A stretch of DNA of 44,994 nucleotides from Rikenellaceae bacterium (GTDB lineage: Bacteria > Bacteroidota > Bacteroidia > Bacteroidales > UBA932). The position numbers and the translations under genes are program-made. Under the pieces are notes generated by a model. That model worked only from the letters and a program-made list of their open reading frames with translations. It searched no databases and was not told the DNA's origin. Where the stretch lies: the NCBI GenBank assembly GCA_022766385.1, contig JALEPJ010000054.1:1-44994 (forward strand), written 5' to 3'. Numbering within the stretch: position 1 is the stretch's first letter; each line of letters starts with the position of its first letter. Positions 17,465-27,165 of this stretch are shown here, piece after piece.

Positions 17465-18216
17465 GCGTATTCCATTTCAAGCGTTTCGATGTGCTCAATG
17501 AGGCCTCTTCGATGAAGGTCAATACAGATGGAGTCCTGCTCGGAGCGGCTACGGACATTGCCCCCGGAGACAGGCACATACTCGATATCGGCACCGGTAC
17601 CGGCACCATTGCGCTGATGCTCGCGCAGCGCTACTCTGATCTGCCCGAATCCGCATTGCTTCCTGAAAGACATATCTGCGGCATCGATATTGACGGACCG
17701 TCGGCGCTTGAAGCGGCTTTCAATTTCAAAGCCTCCCCATGGGCGCGTATGCTCGAGGCCCGACATTGCTCTTTACGGCAATATTTCCCCGAGCACAAGC
17801 TCGACCTGATAGTCTCCAACCCGCCTTTCTTCGATGATTCACTGCTTCCTCCACTTGAGCGCAGGTCTCTCGCACGGCATACTGTAGGGCCCGCATTGTC
17901 TTTCGCTACTCTGGTCGATTTTTCCTGCGAATATCTTAAGGAGGATGGCCGTCTCTCTGTGATACTTCCGTCGGACCAGGAGAAGCGCTCCATACGTTAT
18001 GCGGCATCCTGCGGCCTTTATTTGAACAGCATTCTGAGAGTTAGAACCACCCCGAAAAAGGCGGTTATGCGTATCATAATGCAGTTCTCACGACAAAGGC
18101 CGGAAAAGCCGGAAGAGAAGCTTTTAACCATTCAGGATTATGCTTCTTACCCGGAAAACAGGAACGGTTATACGGCAGACTATTTGGCTCTGACTGGTGA
18201 TTTTTACTTGAAATAG
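17461..18216 (+). CDS. trmN6: tRNA1(Val) (adenine37-N6)-methyltransferase
   Basis: 251 residues of the YfiC/TrmN6 type. N-terminal [26 protein letters not shown], then SAM-binding motif [13 protein letters not shown], acidic loop [11 protein letters not shown] and the catalytic SNPPFF for N6-adenine methylation. The C-terminus ends [15 protein letters not shown], matching the family. Overlaps lolD by ATGA. Assignment of the exact tRNA target follows from E. coli YfiC and is inference. Confidence 0.9.
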   Translation: MSVFHFKRFDVLNEASSMKVNTDGVLLGAATDIAPGDRHILDIGTGTGTIALMLAQRYSDLPESALLPERHICGIDIDGPSALEAAFNFKASPWARMLEARHCSLRQYFPEHKLDLIVSNPPFFDDSLLPPLERRSLARHTVGPALSFATLVDFSCEYLKEDGRLSVILPSDQEKRSIRYAASCGLYLNSILRVRTTPKKAVMRIIMQFSRQRPEKPEEKLLTIQDYASYPENRNGYTADYLALTGDFYLK

Positions 18217-18246
18217 GGCCAATATGGTCAATTTCTTCAAAAAAGT

Positions 18247-18277
18247 TTTGCAGAATAAAAAATCTAAACTATATTTG
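18247..18277 (+). promoter_or_regulatory. Promoter of tRNA-Pro
   Basis: TTG at 18247-18249 and TATATTTG at 18270-18277 with a 20-base spacer, followed by the tRNA 32 bases later. Confidence 0.75.
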
Positions 18278-18309
18278 CAATCCCATTCGGAAACGAGGGG
18301 AAACATATT

Positions 18310-18383
18310 CGGGGTGTGGCGCAGTTGGCTAGCGCATCTGGTTTGGGACCAGAGGGTCCAGTGTTCGAGTCACTGTACCCCGA
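18310..18383 (+). tRNA. tRNA-Pro (anticodon UGG)
   Basis: A 74-base cloverleaf. Acceptor CGGGGTG pairs with TACCCCG (one G-T pair), anticodon arm TCTGG-TTTGGGA-CCAGA places TGG at the anticodon, and the T arm is CAGTG-TTCGAGT-CACTG. The discriminator is A and CCA is not encoded, so it must be added by the CCA-adding enzyme. Confidence 0.95.
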
Positions 18384-18387
18384 CATA

Positions 18388-18430
18388 ACAAAGAAGGATG
18401 ACTGTTTCGGTCATCCTTTCTTTGTTTTAT
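18388..18430 (+). terminator. tRNA-Pro terminator
   Basis: Stem ACAAAGAAGGATGAC / GTCATCCTTTCTTTGT with a one-base bulge and loop TGTTTCG, then TTTAT. It may also act on transcripts from the opposite side. Confidence 0.8.
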
Positions 18431-18470
18431 GCCCTCCCCGTTAGCCCGATGGCTACCGGGGAGAGGGCAT
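18429..18470 (-). terminator. Long hairpin just after the tkt stop codon
   Basis: ATGCCCTC-CCCG pairs with CGGGGAGAGGGCAT (two-base bulge) around an inner stem TAGCC-CGAT-GGCTA. It begins two bases past the tkt stop. There is no T-run after it on the minus strand, so it may work together with the neighbouring tRNA hairpin. Confidence 0.6.
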
Positions 18471-18471
18471 G

Positions 18472-20499
18472 CTATGATTCCAGAAGCTTCTTTACCTGCT
18501 CATACACGTTTTCTGCGGTGTATCCCAGTTTTTGGTCGAGTACCTTGTAAGGTGCAGAGAAACCAAAGGATTCCAGTCCCCAGATGCGGCCCTCTGAAGG
18601 AGGAACCAGGCCGAGGAGATTCACAGGGAGGCCGGCGGTGAGACCGAACTTCTTTACACCTGCAGGGAGCACTGACTCCTGGTATTCAATGCTTTGCTCA
18701 CGGAAGAGACCTTCTGAAGGGACTGATACTATGCGTATTTTTCTGCCGTCCTGTTTAAGAAGCTTGGCTCCGGCAACAAGGGTCGAAACCTCAGATCCGC
18801 TCGCTACCAAGATTACGTCAGGGTTTTCGTCTGAGCCGGCTACGACGTATGCGCCCTTGGCGGCATTTCCATACTCATTGCCCTCAGGAAGGTTTTCGAT
18901 ATTCTGGCGGGAGAAGATGAGTCCCGTTGGCGTATTGACATTGTCCATCGCGAGTTTCCAGGCTTCGACGGTCTCGCGGGCATCGGCTGGACGGAGTACG
19001 AGCATTGACGGTCTTCCGCTGTGGTTGCGCAATTTTTCCATAAGGCGGATCTGAGCCTCCTGCTCCACCGGCTGGTGAGTAGGTCCATCCTCGCCTACAC
19101 GGAATGCATCGTGAGTCCATATGAACTTGACTGGAAGTTCCATCAGGGCCGCCATACGAATGGCCGGTTTCATGTAGTCGGAGAATACGAAGAAGGTTCC
19201 GCAAGCAGCTATGACACCCCCGTGAAGCGCCATTCCCAAACAGCAGCAGGCCATTGTGAGTTCAGCTACTCCGGCCTGGAAGAATGCTCCGGAGAAGTCG
19301 CCGGCCTGAAATGCGTGGGTCTTCTTGAGGAAACCGTCGGTCTTGTCAGAGTTTGAAAGGTCGGCAGATGCACAGATCATATTCGGAACCTGCTCTGCAA
19401 GGGCTGAGAGGCAGGCTGATGATGCAGAACGGGTGGCGTCATTGTCCTTTATGCAGACCTTGCTCCAGTCGATTTGAGGAGCCTTCCCGCTGAACCATTC
19501 CGCCTGTCTTGCCGCTGCTTCAGGATTGGCCTCTGCCCATGCCTGCTCCTCGGCGTGACGTTCTGCAGCGATTTGCTCAAGTTCCTTCTCGCGTCTTGCA
19601 TAAAGTTCCTTCACGTCATCCCAGATTACGAAAGGACACTCGGGGTCTCCTCCGAGGTTCTTGACGGTGTTAATGTACGCATCACCTCCGAGAGGTGCTC
19701 CGTGGGTCTTGCAGCTGCCTTCGTATGAGCTGCCGTCCGCCTTAAGCGCACCCTTGCCCATAATGCATTTTCCGATAATCAGGGCCGGTTTGCCTTCTAC
19801 CTTCTTAGCCCAATCAATGGCCTGGCGAATCTGCTCGACATCATTGCCGTCAATCTCTGTGACCTCCCATCCGAGGGCTCTGTATTTGGCAGCGGTGTCC
19901 TCGTTCATCACGACCTTGGTTTCAGTCGAGAGCTGAATGTCGTTCGAGTCATAGAACATTACGAGATTGTCCAGCCCGAGGGTTCCTGCAATGCGTGCTC
20001 CTCCCATTGAAATCTCTTCCTGGATACCACCGTCGGAGATATAAGCGTAGATGGTCTCTTTCTTGAAAGAAGGGTTGCCTGTGTGCTCTGCAAGGAACTT
20101 TGCGGCTATCGCTGCTCCCACTGCAAAAACGTGTCCCTGACCGAGAGGGCCTGAGGTATTCTCGATACCCCTGAGTATATTGAACTCCGGATGACCGGTG
20201 CAAGGCTGTTTCCACTGGCGCAGAGCTGCGAGCTCTTCAAGTGTGTACTTGCCTGAAAGACAGAGCGTTCCATAAAGCATCGGAGCCATATGGCCGGGGT
20301 CCAGGAAGAATCTGTCGCGCGCTTCCCATTCAGGTCTCAGAGGATCGTAGTTCAGATACTCCGTGTAAAGGACATTGATGAAATCAGCTCCTCCCATAGC
20401 CCCTCCCGGATGACCGGATTTGGCTTTCTCTACGGATGCTACTGCCAGCAGTCTGATATTGTCAGCTGCACGCTTGAGGAGACTTGTTGAATTTGCCAT
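18472..20499 (-). CDS. tkt: Transketolase
   Basis: 675 residues from the ATG at 20499; an upstream frame extension is rejected because it adds no conserved sequence and overlaps the promoter. GHPGGAMGGADF near the N-terminus, thiamine-diphosphate motif beginning SDGGIQEEISMGG with FYDSNDIQLS, the Mg ligand region, and the pyrimidine domain (GVAELTMACCCLGMALHGG, FIWTHDAFRVGEDGPTHQ). The EEIS variant of the ThDP motif is typical of Bacteroidetes. It links the pentose phosphate pathway and glycolysis by moving two-carbon units. Confidence 0.96.
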   Translation of the reverse strand: MANSTSLLKRAADNIRLLAVASVEKAKSGHPGGAMGGADFINVLYTEYLNYDPLRPEWEARDRFFLDPGHMAPMLYGTLCLSGKYTLEELAALRQWKQPCTGHPEFNILRGIENTSGPLGQGHVFAVGAAIAAKFLAEHTGNPSFKKETIYAYISDGGIQEEISMGGARIAGTLGLDNLVMFYDSNDIQLSTETKVVMNEDTAAKYRALGWEVTEIDGNDVEQIRQAIDWAKKVEGKPALIIGKCIMGKGALKADGSSYEGSCKTHGAPLGGDAYINTVKNLGGDPECPFVIWDDVKELYARREKELEQIAAERHAEEQAWAEANPEAAARQAEWFSGKAPQIDWSKVCIKDNDATRSASSACLSALAEQVPNMICASADLSNSDKTDGFLKKTHAFQAGDFSGAFFQAGVAELTMACCCLGMALHGGVIAACGTFFVFSDYMKPAIRMAALMELPVKFIWTHDAFRVGEDGPTHQPVEQEAQIRLMEKLRNHSGRPSMLVLRPADARETVEAWKLAMDNVNTPTGLIFSRQNIENLPEGNEYGNAAKGAYVVAGSDENPDVILVASGSEVSTLVAGAKLLKQDGRKIRIVSVPSEGLFREQSIEYQESVLPAGVKKFGLTAGLPVNLLGLVPPSEGRIWGLESFGFSAPYKVLDQKLGYTAENVYEQVKKLLES

Positions 20500-20530
20500 A
20501 GCTATATCTGTCTTTTTGAGTTGCTTGATG

Positions 20531-20538
20531 CAAATATA
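20531..20538 (-). promoter_or_regulatory. -7 box TATATTTG upstream of tkt
   Basis: Exact match on the minus strand in the 65-base gap between ispF and tkt, 31 bases before the start codon; no -33 TTG at the right distance. Confidence 0.5.
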
Positions 20539-20564
20539 ATGATAGTTTTGTTGATTGGAAAGAA

Positions 20565-21047
20565 TCAATCCTTGAACAGCAGGACTACAGCCCAAACCTC
20601 GCAGCCTTCCTTTCTGCCGACGAAGCCCAACTTCTCCGTTGTCGTTGCCTTCACGCTGACGCTCTCGCTGCCTATGCCCATCAGTTCGGCAAGAGTCTGT
20701 CTCATCTGAGGCACGTATGCGCCGATTTTTGGAGCCTGTAGGGCAATGGTGATATCCGCATTTCCCACCCTGTAGCCTTTCTCGCGTATCAGTTCCATAG
20801 TGCGGGAGAGCAATATTCTGGAGTCAATGCCCGCAAATTCGTCGGAACTGTCAGGGAAGTGATGTCCTATATCCCCCAGGGCCAATGCGCCCATGAGGGC
20901 GTCGCAGAGTGCGTGTATGGCCACGTCTCCGTCGGAATGGGCAATAAAGCCGCAAGTGCTCGTTTCAATTATCACTCCGCCCAGATGCATGGCAATGCCT
21001 TCGCCCAAGCGGTGTACATCATAACCCTGACCTATCCTGATATCCAT
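20565..21047 (-). CDS. ispF: 2-C-methyl-D-erythritol 2,4-cyclodiphosphate synthase
   Basis: 160 residues, full length. Metal ligands in GYDVHR (Asp10, His12) and a further His in HSDGDVAIHAL; DIGHHFPDSS; and KATTTEKLGFVGRKEG at the C-terminal CDP-binding loop. It makes the cyclic diphosphate of the non-mevalonate isoprenoid pathway. No other MEP genes are adjacent. Confidence 0.97.
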   Translation of the reverse strand: MDIRIGQGYDVHRLGEGIAMHLGGVIIETSTCGFIAHSDGDVAIHALCDALMGALALGDIGHHFPDSSDEFAGIDSRILLSRTMELIREKGYRVGNADITIALQAPKIGAYVPQMRQTLAELMGIGSESVSVKATTTEKLGFVGRKEGCEVWAVVLLFKD

Positions 21048-21082
21048 ATTCTTGGAATGTGTTTCTGTTAATTAATTGTTAT

Positions 21083-21123
21083 TAAACCAATTATGGCTGC
21101 CGGAAGAAACCGGCAGCCATAAT
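21083..21123 (-). terminator. guaA terminator hairpin
   Basis: Perfect 14-base stem ATTATGGCTGCCGG / CCGGCAGCCATAAT with loop AAGAAA, three bases after the guaA stop; followed on the minus strand by TTGGTTTAAT. Confidence 0.75.
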
Positions 21124-21126
21124 GAA

Positions 21127-22707
21127 CTATTCCCACTCGATGGTTGCAGGCGGTTTTGATGAGATGTCATAGCATACTCTGTTCACGCCCTTGACCTTGT
21201 TTATGATGTCGTTGCTGACCTTCTCGAGGAAGTCGTAAGGGAAGTGGAACCAGTCGGCGGTCATTGCGTCGGTGGAAACCACGGCCCTGAGTGCAACAGG
21301 GTTTTCATAAGTCCTTTCATCACCCATCACCCCGACGCTCTTGATAGGAAGGAGAATGACTCCAGCCTGCCAAACGGCGTCATAGAGATTGGTGGCCATT
21401 ATGCGAGGGTCGGAAGCCGACGGGAAGTTCATTCCTGTGCAATCGTAGTTCCTGAGAGCCTTGATGTAGATGTCGTCTGCCTCCCTGAGCACTCTGAGCT
21501 TCTCTTCGGTGATGTCTCCGATGATGCGTATGGCGAGTGACGGACCAGGGAAAGGATGGCGCCCTATGAGATCCTCCTTGATGCCTAGAGCCCTTCCCAC
21601 GCGGCGCACTTCATCCTTGAAAAGCATTCTGAGTGGCTCCACTACCTTAAGGTGCATTCTTTCAGGGAGTCCTCCCACATTGTGGTGGGACTTGATTTTA
21701 GAGGCAATGCCCTCAATGCCTGCGGATTCGATGACATCGGGATAGATGGTACCCTGGCCGAGCCAATGCGCTCCCTCGATTTGTCGGGCATATTTGTCGA
21801 AGGTCTCCACAAAGAGCCTTCCTATTATCTTTCTCTTGGTCTCAGGGTCTGTCACCCCGGCGAGTTCTGACAGGAACTCCTTAGAAGCGTCCGCTCCTAT
21901 CACATTGAGTCCCATATCTTTATAGGACTCGAGCACATCCTCGTACTCGTTCTTGCGAAGCAGACCGTTGTTCACGAAGATACAGGTGAGATTGTGGCCT
22001 ATGGCCTTGTTCAGAAGCACTCCGGCTACGGTGGAGTCAACTCCGCCGCTGAGTCCGAGCACAACCTTGTCATCACCTATGGTCTTCTTGAGCTCCTCTA
22101 CGGTGGTCTCTATGAAGGAAGCTGGAGTCCAGTCCCCCTTGCAGCCGCAGATGCCCAATGCGAAATTGCCCAGTATCTTTGTTCCTTCGACGCTATGGAA
22201 TACTTCCGGGTGGAACTGCACAGCATAGGTCTCCTCTCCGCATATGTGGAAGGCTGCATACTCAACGTCCTGGGTGGAAGCGATTACCTCGGCTCCATCA
22301 GGAAGCTTTGAGATGGTGTCTCCGTGTGACATCCAAACCTGGGAGCGCGCAGATACTCCCTTCAAAAGAGGAGAGTCCGCTTTTCTGACATCGAGAATGG
22401 CGCGTCCATACTCCCTGGCCAGAGAGCCCTCGACATTGCCACCGAACTTGTAGGCGAGGTACTGTGCTCCGTAGCAGATTCCGAGCAGAGGATACTTGCC
22501 CTTTATGCCTTCGAGCTTGATCTGAGGCGCGTTGTAGTCCCTTACCGAGCAGGGACTGCCGGAAAGGATGACTCCCTTTACGCTCTCGTCCAGAACAGGG
22601 ATCTTGTTGAAAGGATAGATCTCGCAATATACATTGAGCTCCCTGAGCCTGCGGCCTATGAGCTGCGTTACCTGCGAGCCTGAATCCAGTATAATTATTT
22701 TCTCCAT
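21127..22707 (-). CDS. guaA: GMP synthase (glutamine-hydrolysing)
   Basis: 526 residues. Class I glutamine amidotransferase domain first: [10 protein letters not shown] with catalytic Cys78, and His/Glu in [12 protein letters not shown] pyrophosphatase domain next: P-loop GLSGGVDST, then [15 protein letters not shown] and the C-terminal dimer domain ending KPPATIEWE. It converts XMP to GMP. Its start codon shares one base with the guaB stop (TAATG), so the two are translationally coupled. Confidence 0.98.
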   Translation of the reverse strand: MEKIIILDSGSQVTQLIGRRLRELNVYCEIYPFNKIPVLDESVKGVILSGSPCSVRDYNAPQIKLEGIKGKYPLLGICYGAQYLAYKFGGNVEGSLAREYGRAILDVRKADSPLLKGVSARSQVWMSHGDTISKLPDGAEVIASTQDVEYAAFHICGEETYAVQFHPEVFHSVEGTKILGNFALGICGCKGDWTPASFIETTVEELKKTIGDDKVVLGLSGGVDSTVAGVLLNKAIGHNLTCIFVNNGLLRKNEYEDVLESYKDMGLNVIGADASKEFLSELAGVTDPETKRKIIGRLFVETFDKYARQIEGAHWLGQGTIYPDVIESAGIEGIASKIKSHHNVGGLPERMHLKVVEPLRMLFKDEVRRVGRALGIKEDLIGRHPFPGPSLAIRIIGDITEEKLRVLREADDIYIKALRNYDCTGMNFPSASDPRIMATNLYDAVWQAGVILLPIKSVGVMGDERTYENPVALRAVVSTDAMTADWFHFPYDFLEKVSNDIINKVKGVNRVCYDISSKPPATIEWE

Positions 22708-24185
22708 TATTCGCCTCTTGTGTAGTTAGGGGTTTCTTTGGTGATGGTTACGTCGTGAGGGTGATTCTCGATTACACCGTTTCCTGTGATGCGTACGAAC
22801 TCAGCTTTCTTGAGAAGTTCAATGGTCGATGCACCGCAGTAGCCCATACCGGAGCGTATTCCTCCTACGAGCTGGTAAACGGTCTCCTGAAGGGTTCCCT
22901 TGTAAGGAACACGGCCGACTATGCCTTCCGGAACGAGCTTGTTGATGTTGGAAACGCCGCCCTGGAAGTAACGGTCGGAAGAACCGGCCTTCATGGCGTC
23001 GATAGAACCCATTCCGCGGTATGTCTTGAATTTTCTTCCGTTGTAGATGATGGTCTCACCCGGAGCCTCTTCGGTTCCGGCAAAGAGCGAGCCGCACATA
23101 ACGCAGTCTCCACCGGCAGCGAGAGCCTTTACGATGTCGCCCGAATAGCGGAGTCCGCCGTCGGCAATGATAGGAATTCCTGCCTTGGAAGCCACTTCGG
23201 AAACATCGAAGATGGCTGTAAGCTGAGGAACGCCGACTCCGGCCACGATACGTGTGGTGCAAATTGAGCCCGGGCCGATACCGACCTTAAGCGCATCCGC
23301 TCCTGCGGCAATGAGATCCCTGGCAGCTGCTCCTGTGGCAATATTGCCGACTACCACGTCCAGCTCAGGATATTTTGTCTTTATGGCCTTGAGTTTCTCA
23401 ATGACGCTCTTGCTGTGACCGTGTGCGCAGTCCAGTACAACAGCGTCCACACCCTCTGCTACGAGAGCGTCCACGCGCTCGAGAGCATTGTCGGTGATGC
23501 CGATTCCGGCCGCTACCCTGAGACGGCCGCGCGAGTCCTTGCAGGCATTCGGGAAGTTCTGCTCACGGACCATATCCTTATAAGTTACGAGGCCGACGAG
23601 TTTGCCTTCCGCATTGACTACAGGAAGCTTCTCGATTCTATGTTTGAGAAGGATATTCTTTACATTCTCTCTCTTGAACTCTGTATCGAGGATGGTGATG
23701 AGATTCTTGGATGTCATCACTTCTGCAATCTTGACTGAATGGTCTTCCTGGAAACGGAGGTCCCTGTTGGTGACTATTCCAACGAGAGTGCCTTTCTCAT
23801 CTACAACAGGAATGCCTCCTATCTTGTTGATTCTCATCATCTCAAGAGCGTCACCTATGGTCTTGTCCGCGGTGATGACTGCAGGATCAGTAATCATTCC
23901 GTTCTCTGCCCTTTTCACCAGTCTTACCTGAGCAGCCTGTTCAGCAATGGACATATTCTTGTGAATGACGCCTATGCCTCCTTCGCGGGCAATGGCGATG
24001 GCCATAGGGGCTTCCGTTACAGTGTCCATAGCTGCGGACACTATTGGTACGTTAAGGCTGATGTTCCTTGAAAATCTGGATTTGAGAGAAACCTCTCGAG
24101 GCTGAACCTCTGAATAAGCGGGTACAAGAAGGACGTCGTCGAAGGTGAGGCCCTCCCTTACTGCTCTTTGTTCAATGAATGACAT
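22707..24185 (-). CDS. guaB: IMP dehydrogenase
   Basis: 492 residues. TIM-barrel start [42 protein letters not shown], two CBS domains inserted at about 95-215, catalytic Cys near residue 308 in [10 protein letters not shown], and MGSIDAM plus the flap. It oxidises IMP to XMP with NAD, the step before GuaA. The C-terminus ends TPNYTRGE. Promoter candidate at 24208-24215; no riboswitch-like fold was seen in the short leader. Confidence 0.98.
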   Translation of the reverse strand: MSFIEQRAVREGLTFDDVLLVPAYSEVQPREVSLKSRFSRNISLNVPIVSAAMDTVTEAPMAIAIAREGGIGVIHKNMSIAEQAAQVRLVKRAENGMITDPAVITADKTIGDALEMMRINKIGGIPVVDEKGTLVGIVTNRDLRFQEDHSVKIAEVMTSKNLITILDTEFKRENVKNILLKHRIEKLPVVNAEGKLVGLVTYKDMVREQNFPNACKDSRGRLRVAAGIGITDNALERVDALVAEGVDAVVLDCAHGHSKSVIEKLKAIKTKYPELDVVVGNIATGAAARDLIAAGADALKVGIGPGSICTTRIVAGVGVPQLTAIFDVSEVASKAGIPIIADGGLRYSGDIVKALAAGGDCVMCGSLFAGTEEAPGETIIYNGRKFKTYRGMGSIDAMKAGSSDRYFQGGVSNINKLVPEGIVGRVPYKGTLQETVYQLVGGIRSGMGYCGASTIELLKKAEFVRITGNGVIENHPHDVTITKETPNYTRGE

Positions 24186-24202
24186 AAGCTGAGATTTTAA
24201 AA

Positions 24203-24235
24203 TTGTGCAAAGTTACAAATTATTCATTATTTTTG
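24203..24235 (+). promoter_or_regulatory. Promoter of the mutL cluster
   Basis: TTG at 24203-24205 and TATTTTTG at 24228-24235, 22 bases apart; 34 bases before the ATG at 24270. It overlaps the guaB -7 box on the other strand. Confidence 0.55.
24208..24215 (-). promoter_or_regulatory. -7 box TAACTTTG upstream of guaB
   Basis: Exact TAnnTTTG on the minus strand, 22 bases before the guaB start; no clear -33 TTG. Confidence 0.5.
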
Positions 24236-24269
24236 TGAGTGTAAAAGCATAAATCAAGTACTTTTTGTT

Positions 24270-24569
24270 ATGGGAATCTTTAACTGGTTCGGAGAACAGG
24301 AACATAGAACCTTCGATTACAAACCCGTCTACTACGACAAGGAGACGGAAGAGCGCAGACAGAAGTTCGGCAAGGTCGACAATATCGACAAGAAGGGCCC
24401 TGACGGAGAATATGTGCCAGGATCCTACATCAAGGGTTCCCTCCGTGACGGTAACTATCAGAGATCGGTGAAGGCCAATAACAAGGCGCAGAACATCATA
24501 GGCCTCGTTGGCCTCATACTCGTCATAATCGTTCTGCTGTACATCGCCAAATTCTACACCATACTGTAG
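24270..24569 (+). CDS. Small tail-anchored membrane protein of unknown function
   Basis: 99 residues. The first 70 are hydrophilic and charged (MGIFNWFGEQEHRTFDYKPV, KETEERRQKFG, IKGSLRDGNYQ); the last 25 form a hydrophobic helix (IIGLVGLILVIIVLLYIAKF) ending four residues from the C-terminus, so it is probably a tail-anchored inner-membrane protein with its bulk in the cytosol. I do not recognise a domain. Thirteen bases separate it from mutL, and it heads the cluster behind a promoter. Confidence 0.8.
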   Translation: MGIFNWFGEQEHRTFDYKPVYYDKETEERRQKFGKVDNIDKKGPDGEYVPGSYIKGSLRDGNYQRSVKANNKAQNIIGLVGLILVIIVLLYIAKFYTIL

Positions 24570-24582
24570 TCATACGATCCAT

Positions 24583-26451
24583 ATGCCTGAACTGAAGATA
24601 CTTCCGAGCAATGTGGCCAACATGATCGCGGCGGGAGAGGTGGTCCAGAGACCTTCCTCCGTCGTGAAGGAACTGATGGAAAATGCAGTCGATGCAGGCG
24701 CTCTCTCCGTCAGCGTCATCATCATTGATGCCGGTCGCACACTCATCAGGGTTATTGACAATGGCTGCGGAATGAGCCCTGAAGAAGCGATTCTGTGCTT
24801 CGAGAGGCACGCCACTTCGAAGATTGCGACAGCCGAGGATCTCAGCAATATCAGCAGTTTCGGATTCAGGGGCGAAGCACTCGCGTCCATCGCGGCGGTA
24901 GCCGAAGTCACGCTCCGTACCTGTCGCGAAGGGGATGAGCTCGGAACGGAAGTAGTCTTCGCCGACTCGAAACTTGTCTCCCGCACCGAAACAGCTTCCC
25001 CGGTAGGAAGCTCCTTTTCAGTGCGCAATCTTTTCTACAACATACCGGCCCGCAGAAAGTTCCTGAAATCGGACAATGTCGAATTCCGCCACATCGTCGA
25101 GGAGTTTGTCAGAGTGGCGCTCACCCGTCCTGACATTGCCTTCTCCCTCGTGCACAATGGCCGCGACATCCACATACTCAAGCCAGCGAAATCATTGAAA
25201 TTCAGAGTGCTGGACCTTCTTGGCAATAATGTCGCCAAGGATGTCGTGGACATAAACCAACAGACTACCCTCTTCAAGCTTTCGGGTTACCTCGGTCGCC
25301 CGGATTCAGCCAGGAAGATGCTTGGAAACCAGTTCTTCTTCGTGAACGGACGGTATTTCCGAAGCAGCTACCTGCACAAAGCCGTGATGAAGGCTTATGA
25401 GGAATTTGTTCCGGAAGGCCTTACACCGCCATACTTCCTCTATTTCGAGACTGACCCTCGCTCGGTGGACGTCAATATCAGCCCGAACAAGTCCGAGGTA
25501 AAGTTCGAAGACGAGTCCCTGGTATTCCAGATGCTTTACGCCTGTGTGCGTGAGACTCTCGGACGCAATTCCTTTGGCGCCAGCTTGGATTTCGATACCG
25601 AGGGAATGGTTGACCTGCCCGTCCTGGGCAAGTCCTTCGATGAATATCGCAACACAACGGCACCGGCCGTCGGCATTGACCCGAATTACAATCCCTTCGA
25701 TTCTTCCTTCGAGAATCCTTTCGGGAGTGCCCAGTCGGAAAAGGACTGGCAATCCCCAGCTTCGCAATCTCAGGCTCCGCAAGATTCTTCCCGCCCGGGC
25801 TCTTTCACACCATACTACGGCCCAGGCGAGGCGGTGGAGAGACGAGATGACTATGGGAAGCTCTTTGAGACCAAGATAATGCCGAGCACCCAGACCATCT
25901 TCGTGCAGGACAGATACATTGCCACCAACGCGAAGTCGGGCCTGATGCTCGTACACGTCCGCAGGGCTTTCGAGCGCATACTCTACGAGCGCTTCCTTGG
26001 CGCGATTGCAGAAGGGGAGCACGTCTCACAGGTCTCTCTTTTTCCTGAGCAGATCCAGGTCGGAGTCGAGAACAGGCTCCTGCTGGACGAGCACGCTGAA
26101 ACCCTTGCCGATCTGGGTTTCGACATTGCCCCGCTGGGTGATGACAGCATAGTCGTGAATGCCGTTCCTGACGGCTTCTCCTGCGAGAGCGGCAAGGTGC
26201 AGAAGATGGTTGCCGATATCATCTTCATCCTTGCGGAAGGCAAGCACAGTCTTGCCGCCACGATGCAGTCCTCTATGGCTGAAAAATTTGCGGCAATGGG
26301 CGCGGCTTCTGCAAAAACGCCGTCTTCCAGTTTTGAGGCACAACGTTTGATTGACTCGCTCTTTGCCACCGGCAATGCGGAATTCACTCCCCGGGGCAAG
26401 CGCATCGTCACCATTGTCACTGTCGATGATATTGACAAAAAATTCCAATAA
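24583..26451 (+). CDS. mutL: DNA mismatch repair protein MutL
   Basis: 622 residues. GHKL ATPase motifs are complete: ELMENAVDAGA, VIDNGCGM, FERHATSKI, SFGFRGEALASI, NIPARRKFLKS. A Ser/Pro-rich linker runs from about 365 to 410, then the dimerisation domain. The endonuclease motif DQHA(x)2E(x)4E is not present: the aligned stretch reads VHVRRAFERILYER, with the Asp-Gln-His replaced. The C-terminal position that would hold CPHGRP reads FTPRGKRIV. It may therefore act as a matchmaker without nicking activity. Confidence 0.96.
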   Translation: MPELKILPSNVANMIAAGEVVQRPSSVVKELMENAVDAGALSVSVIIIDAGRTLIRVIDNGCGMSPEEAILCFERHATSKIATAEDLSNISSFGFRGEALASIAAVAEVTLRTCREGDELGTEVVFADSKLVSRTETASPVGSSFSVRNLFYNIPARRKFLKSDNVEFRHIVEEFVRVALTRPDIAFSLVHNGRDIHILKPAKSLKFRVLDLLGNNVAKDVVDINQQTTLFKLSGYLGRPDSARKMLGNQFFFVNGRYFRSSYLHKAVMKAYEEFVPEGLTPPYFLYFETDPRSVDVNISPNKSEVKFEDESLVFQMLYACVRETLGRNSFGASLDFDTEGMVDLPVLGKSFDEYRNTTAPAVGIDPNYNPFDSSFENPFGSAQSEKDWQSPASQSQAPQDSSRPGSFTPYYGPGEAVERRDDYGKLFETKIMPSTQTIFVQDRYIATNAKSGLMLVHVRRAFERILYERFLGAIAEGEHVSQVSLFPEQIQVGVENRLLLDEHAETLADLGFDIAPLGDDSIVVNAVPDGFSCESGKVQKMVADIIFILAEGKHSLAATMQSSMAEKFAAMGAASAKTPSSSFEAQRLIDSLFATGNAEFTPRGKRIVTIVTVDDIDKKFQ

Positions 26452-26457
26452 AAGAAA

Positions 26458-27162
26458 ATGTCAGATTATTATTACCAGAACAATTCATCAGGAAGCGGTT
26501 TCCTGTCCAATATTCCCGTAGTCACCAAGAACCTCATTTTCATAAACATTATAATGTTCTTGGCGACCCTCATCAATCAGGATATGATGGTGAGTAACTT
26601 CGCTCTCTTCTATCCGTCTTCGCCCTTCTTCCGCTGGTGGCAGATTATTACCCATATGTTTATGCACGGAGGCTTCTGGCACCTTTTCTTCAATATGTAT
26701 TCGCTGCTGATTTTCGGCTCCGTAGTGGAGAGGATGATAGGCCAGAAGAAATTTCTCATCTTCTTCTTCGTCTGCGGACTCGGAGCCGTAGCGCTTCACC
26801 TGGGAGTCGAATTCCTTCAGGCTCAGAGCTACATCTCTGCGATGGGACGAGGCGATTCCGGTGCAATGGCCTTATACTCAGCTCTTAAGATGACTCCTAC
26901 CCTCGGAGCTTCAGGTGCCATTTACGGAATACTCATTGCCTATGCGATGATCTTCCCAGAATCGAAGATGACCCTGCTCTTCCCTCCTGTGACCCTCAGC
27001 GCGAAGTGGATGGTGGTGGTCTTCGGATGTATCGAACTCGTGACCGGCGTGAGCGGAGTCGCTTCGGGCGTTGCCCATTTTGCACATCTGGGCGGTATGC
27101 TCTTCGGCTGGCTCCTCATCAGATACTGGCGAAACAAGAGGACGCTATACGACCGATATTGA
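26458..27162 (+). CDS. Rhomboid family intramembrane serine protease
   Basis: 234 residues with six or so hydrophobic segments. The catalytic dyad is clear: Ser152 in GASGAIYG and His207 in VAHFAHLGG. HMFMHGGFWHLFFNM is the conserved loop-1/TM2 region. Rhomboids cut transmembrane substrates within the inner membrane; the substrate is unknown. Six bases after mutL and three before the next gene. Confidence 0.95.
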   Translation: MSDYYYQNNSSGSGFLSNIPVVTKNLIFINIIMFLATLINQDMMVSNFALFYPSSPFFRWWQIITHMFMHGGFWHLFFNMYSLLIFGSVVERMIGQKKFLIFFFVCGLGAVALHLGVEFLQAQSYISAMGRGDSGAMALYSALKMTPTLGASGAIYGILIAYAMIFPESKMTLLFPPVTLSAKWMVVVFGCIELVTGVSGVASGVAHFAHLGGMLFGWLLIRYWRNKRTLYDRY

Positions 27163-27165
27163 TTT

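Noticed and set aside
20500..20595. N-terminal extension of transketolase
   Set aside because: It includes the promoter box and adds no transketolase sequence.
24186..24269. Purine riboswitch in front of guaB
   Set aside because: The leader is too short and shows no aptamer-like stems.
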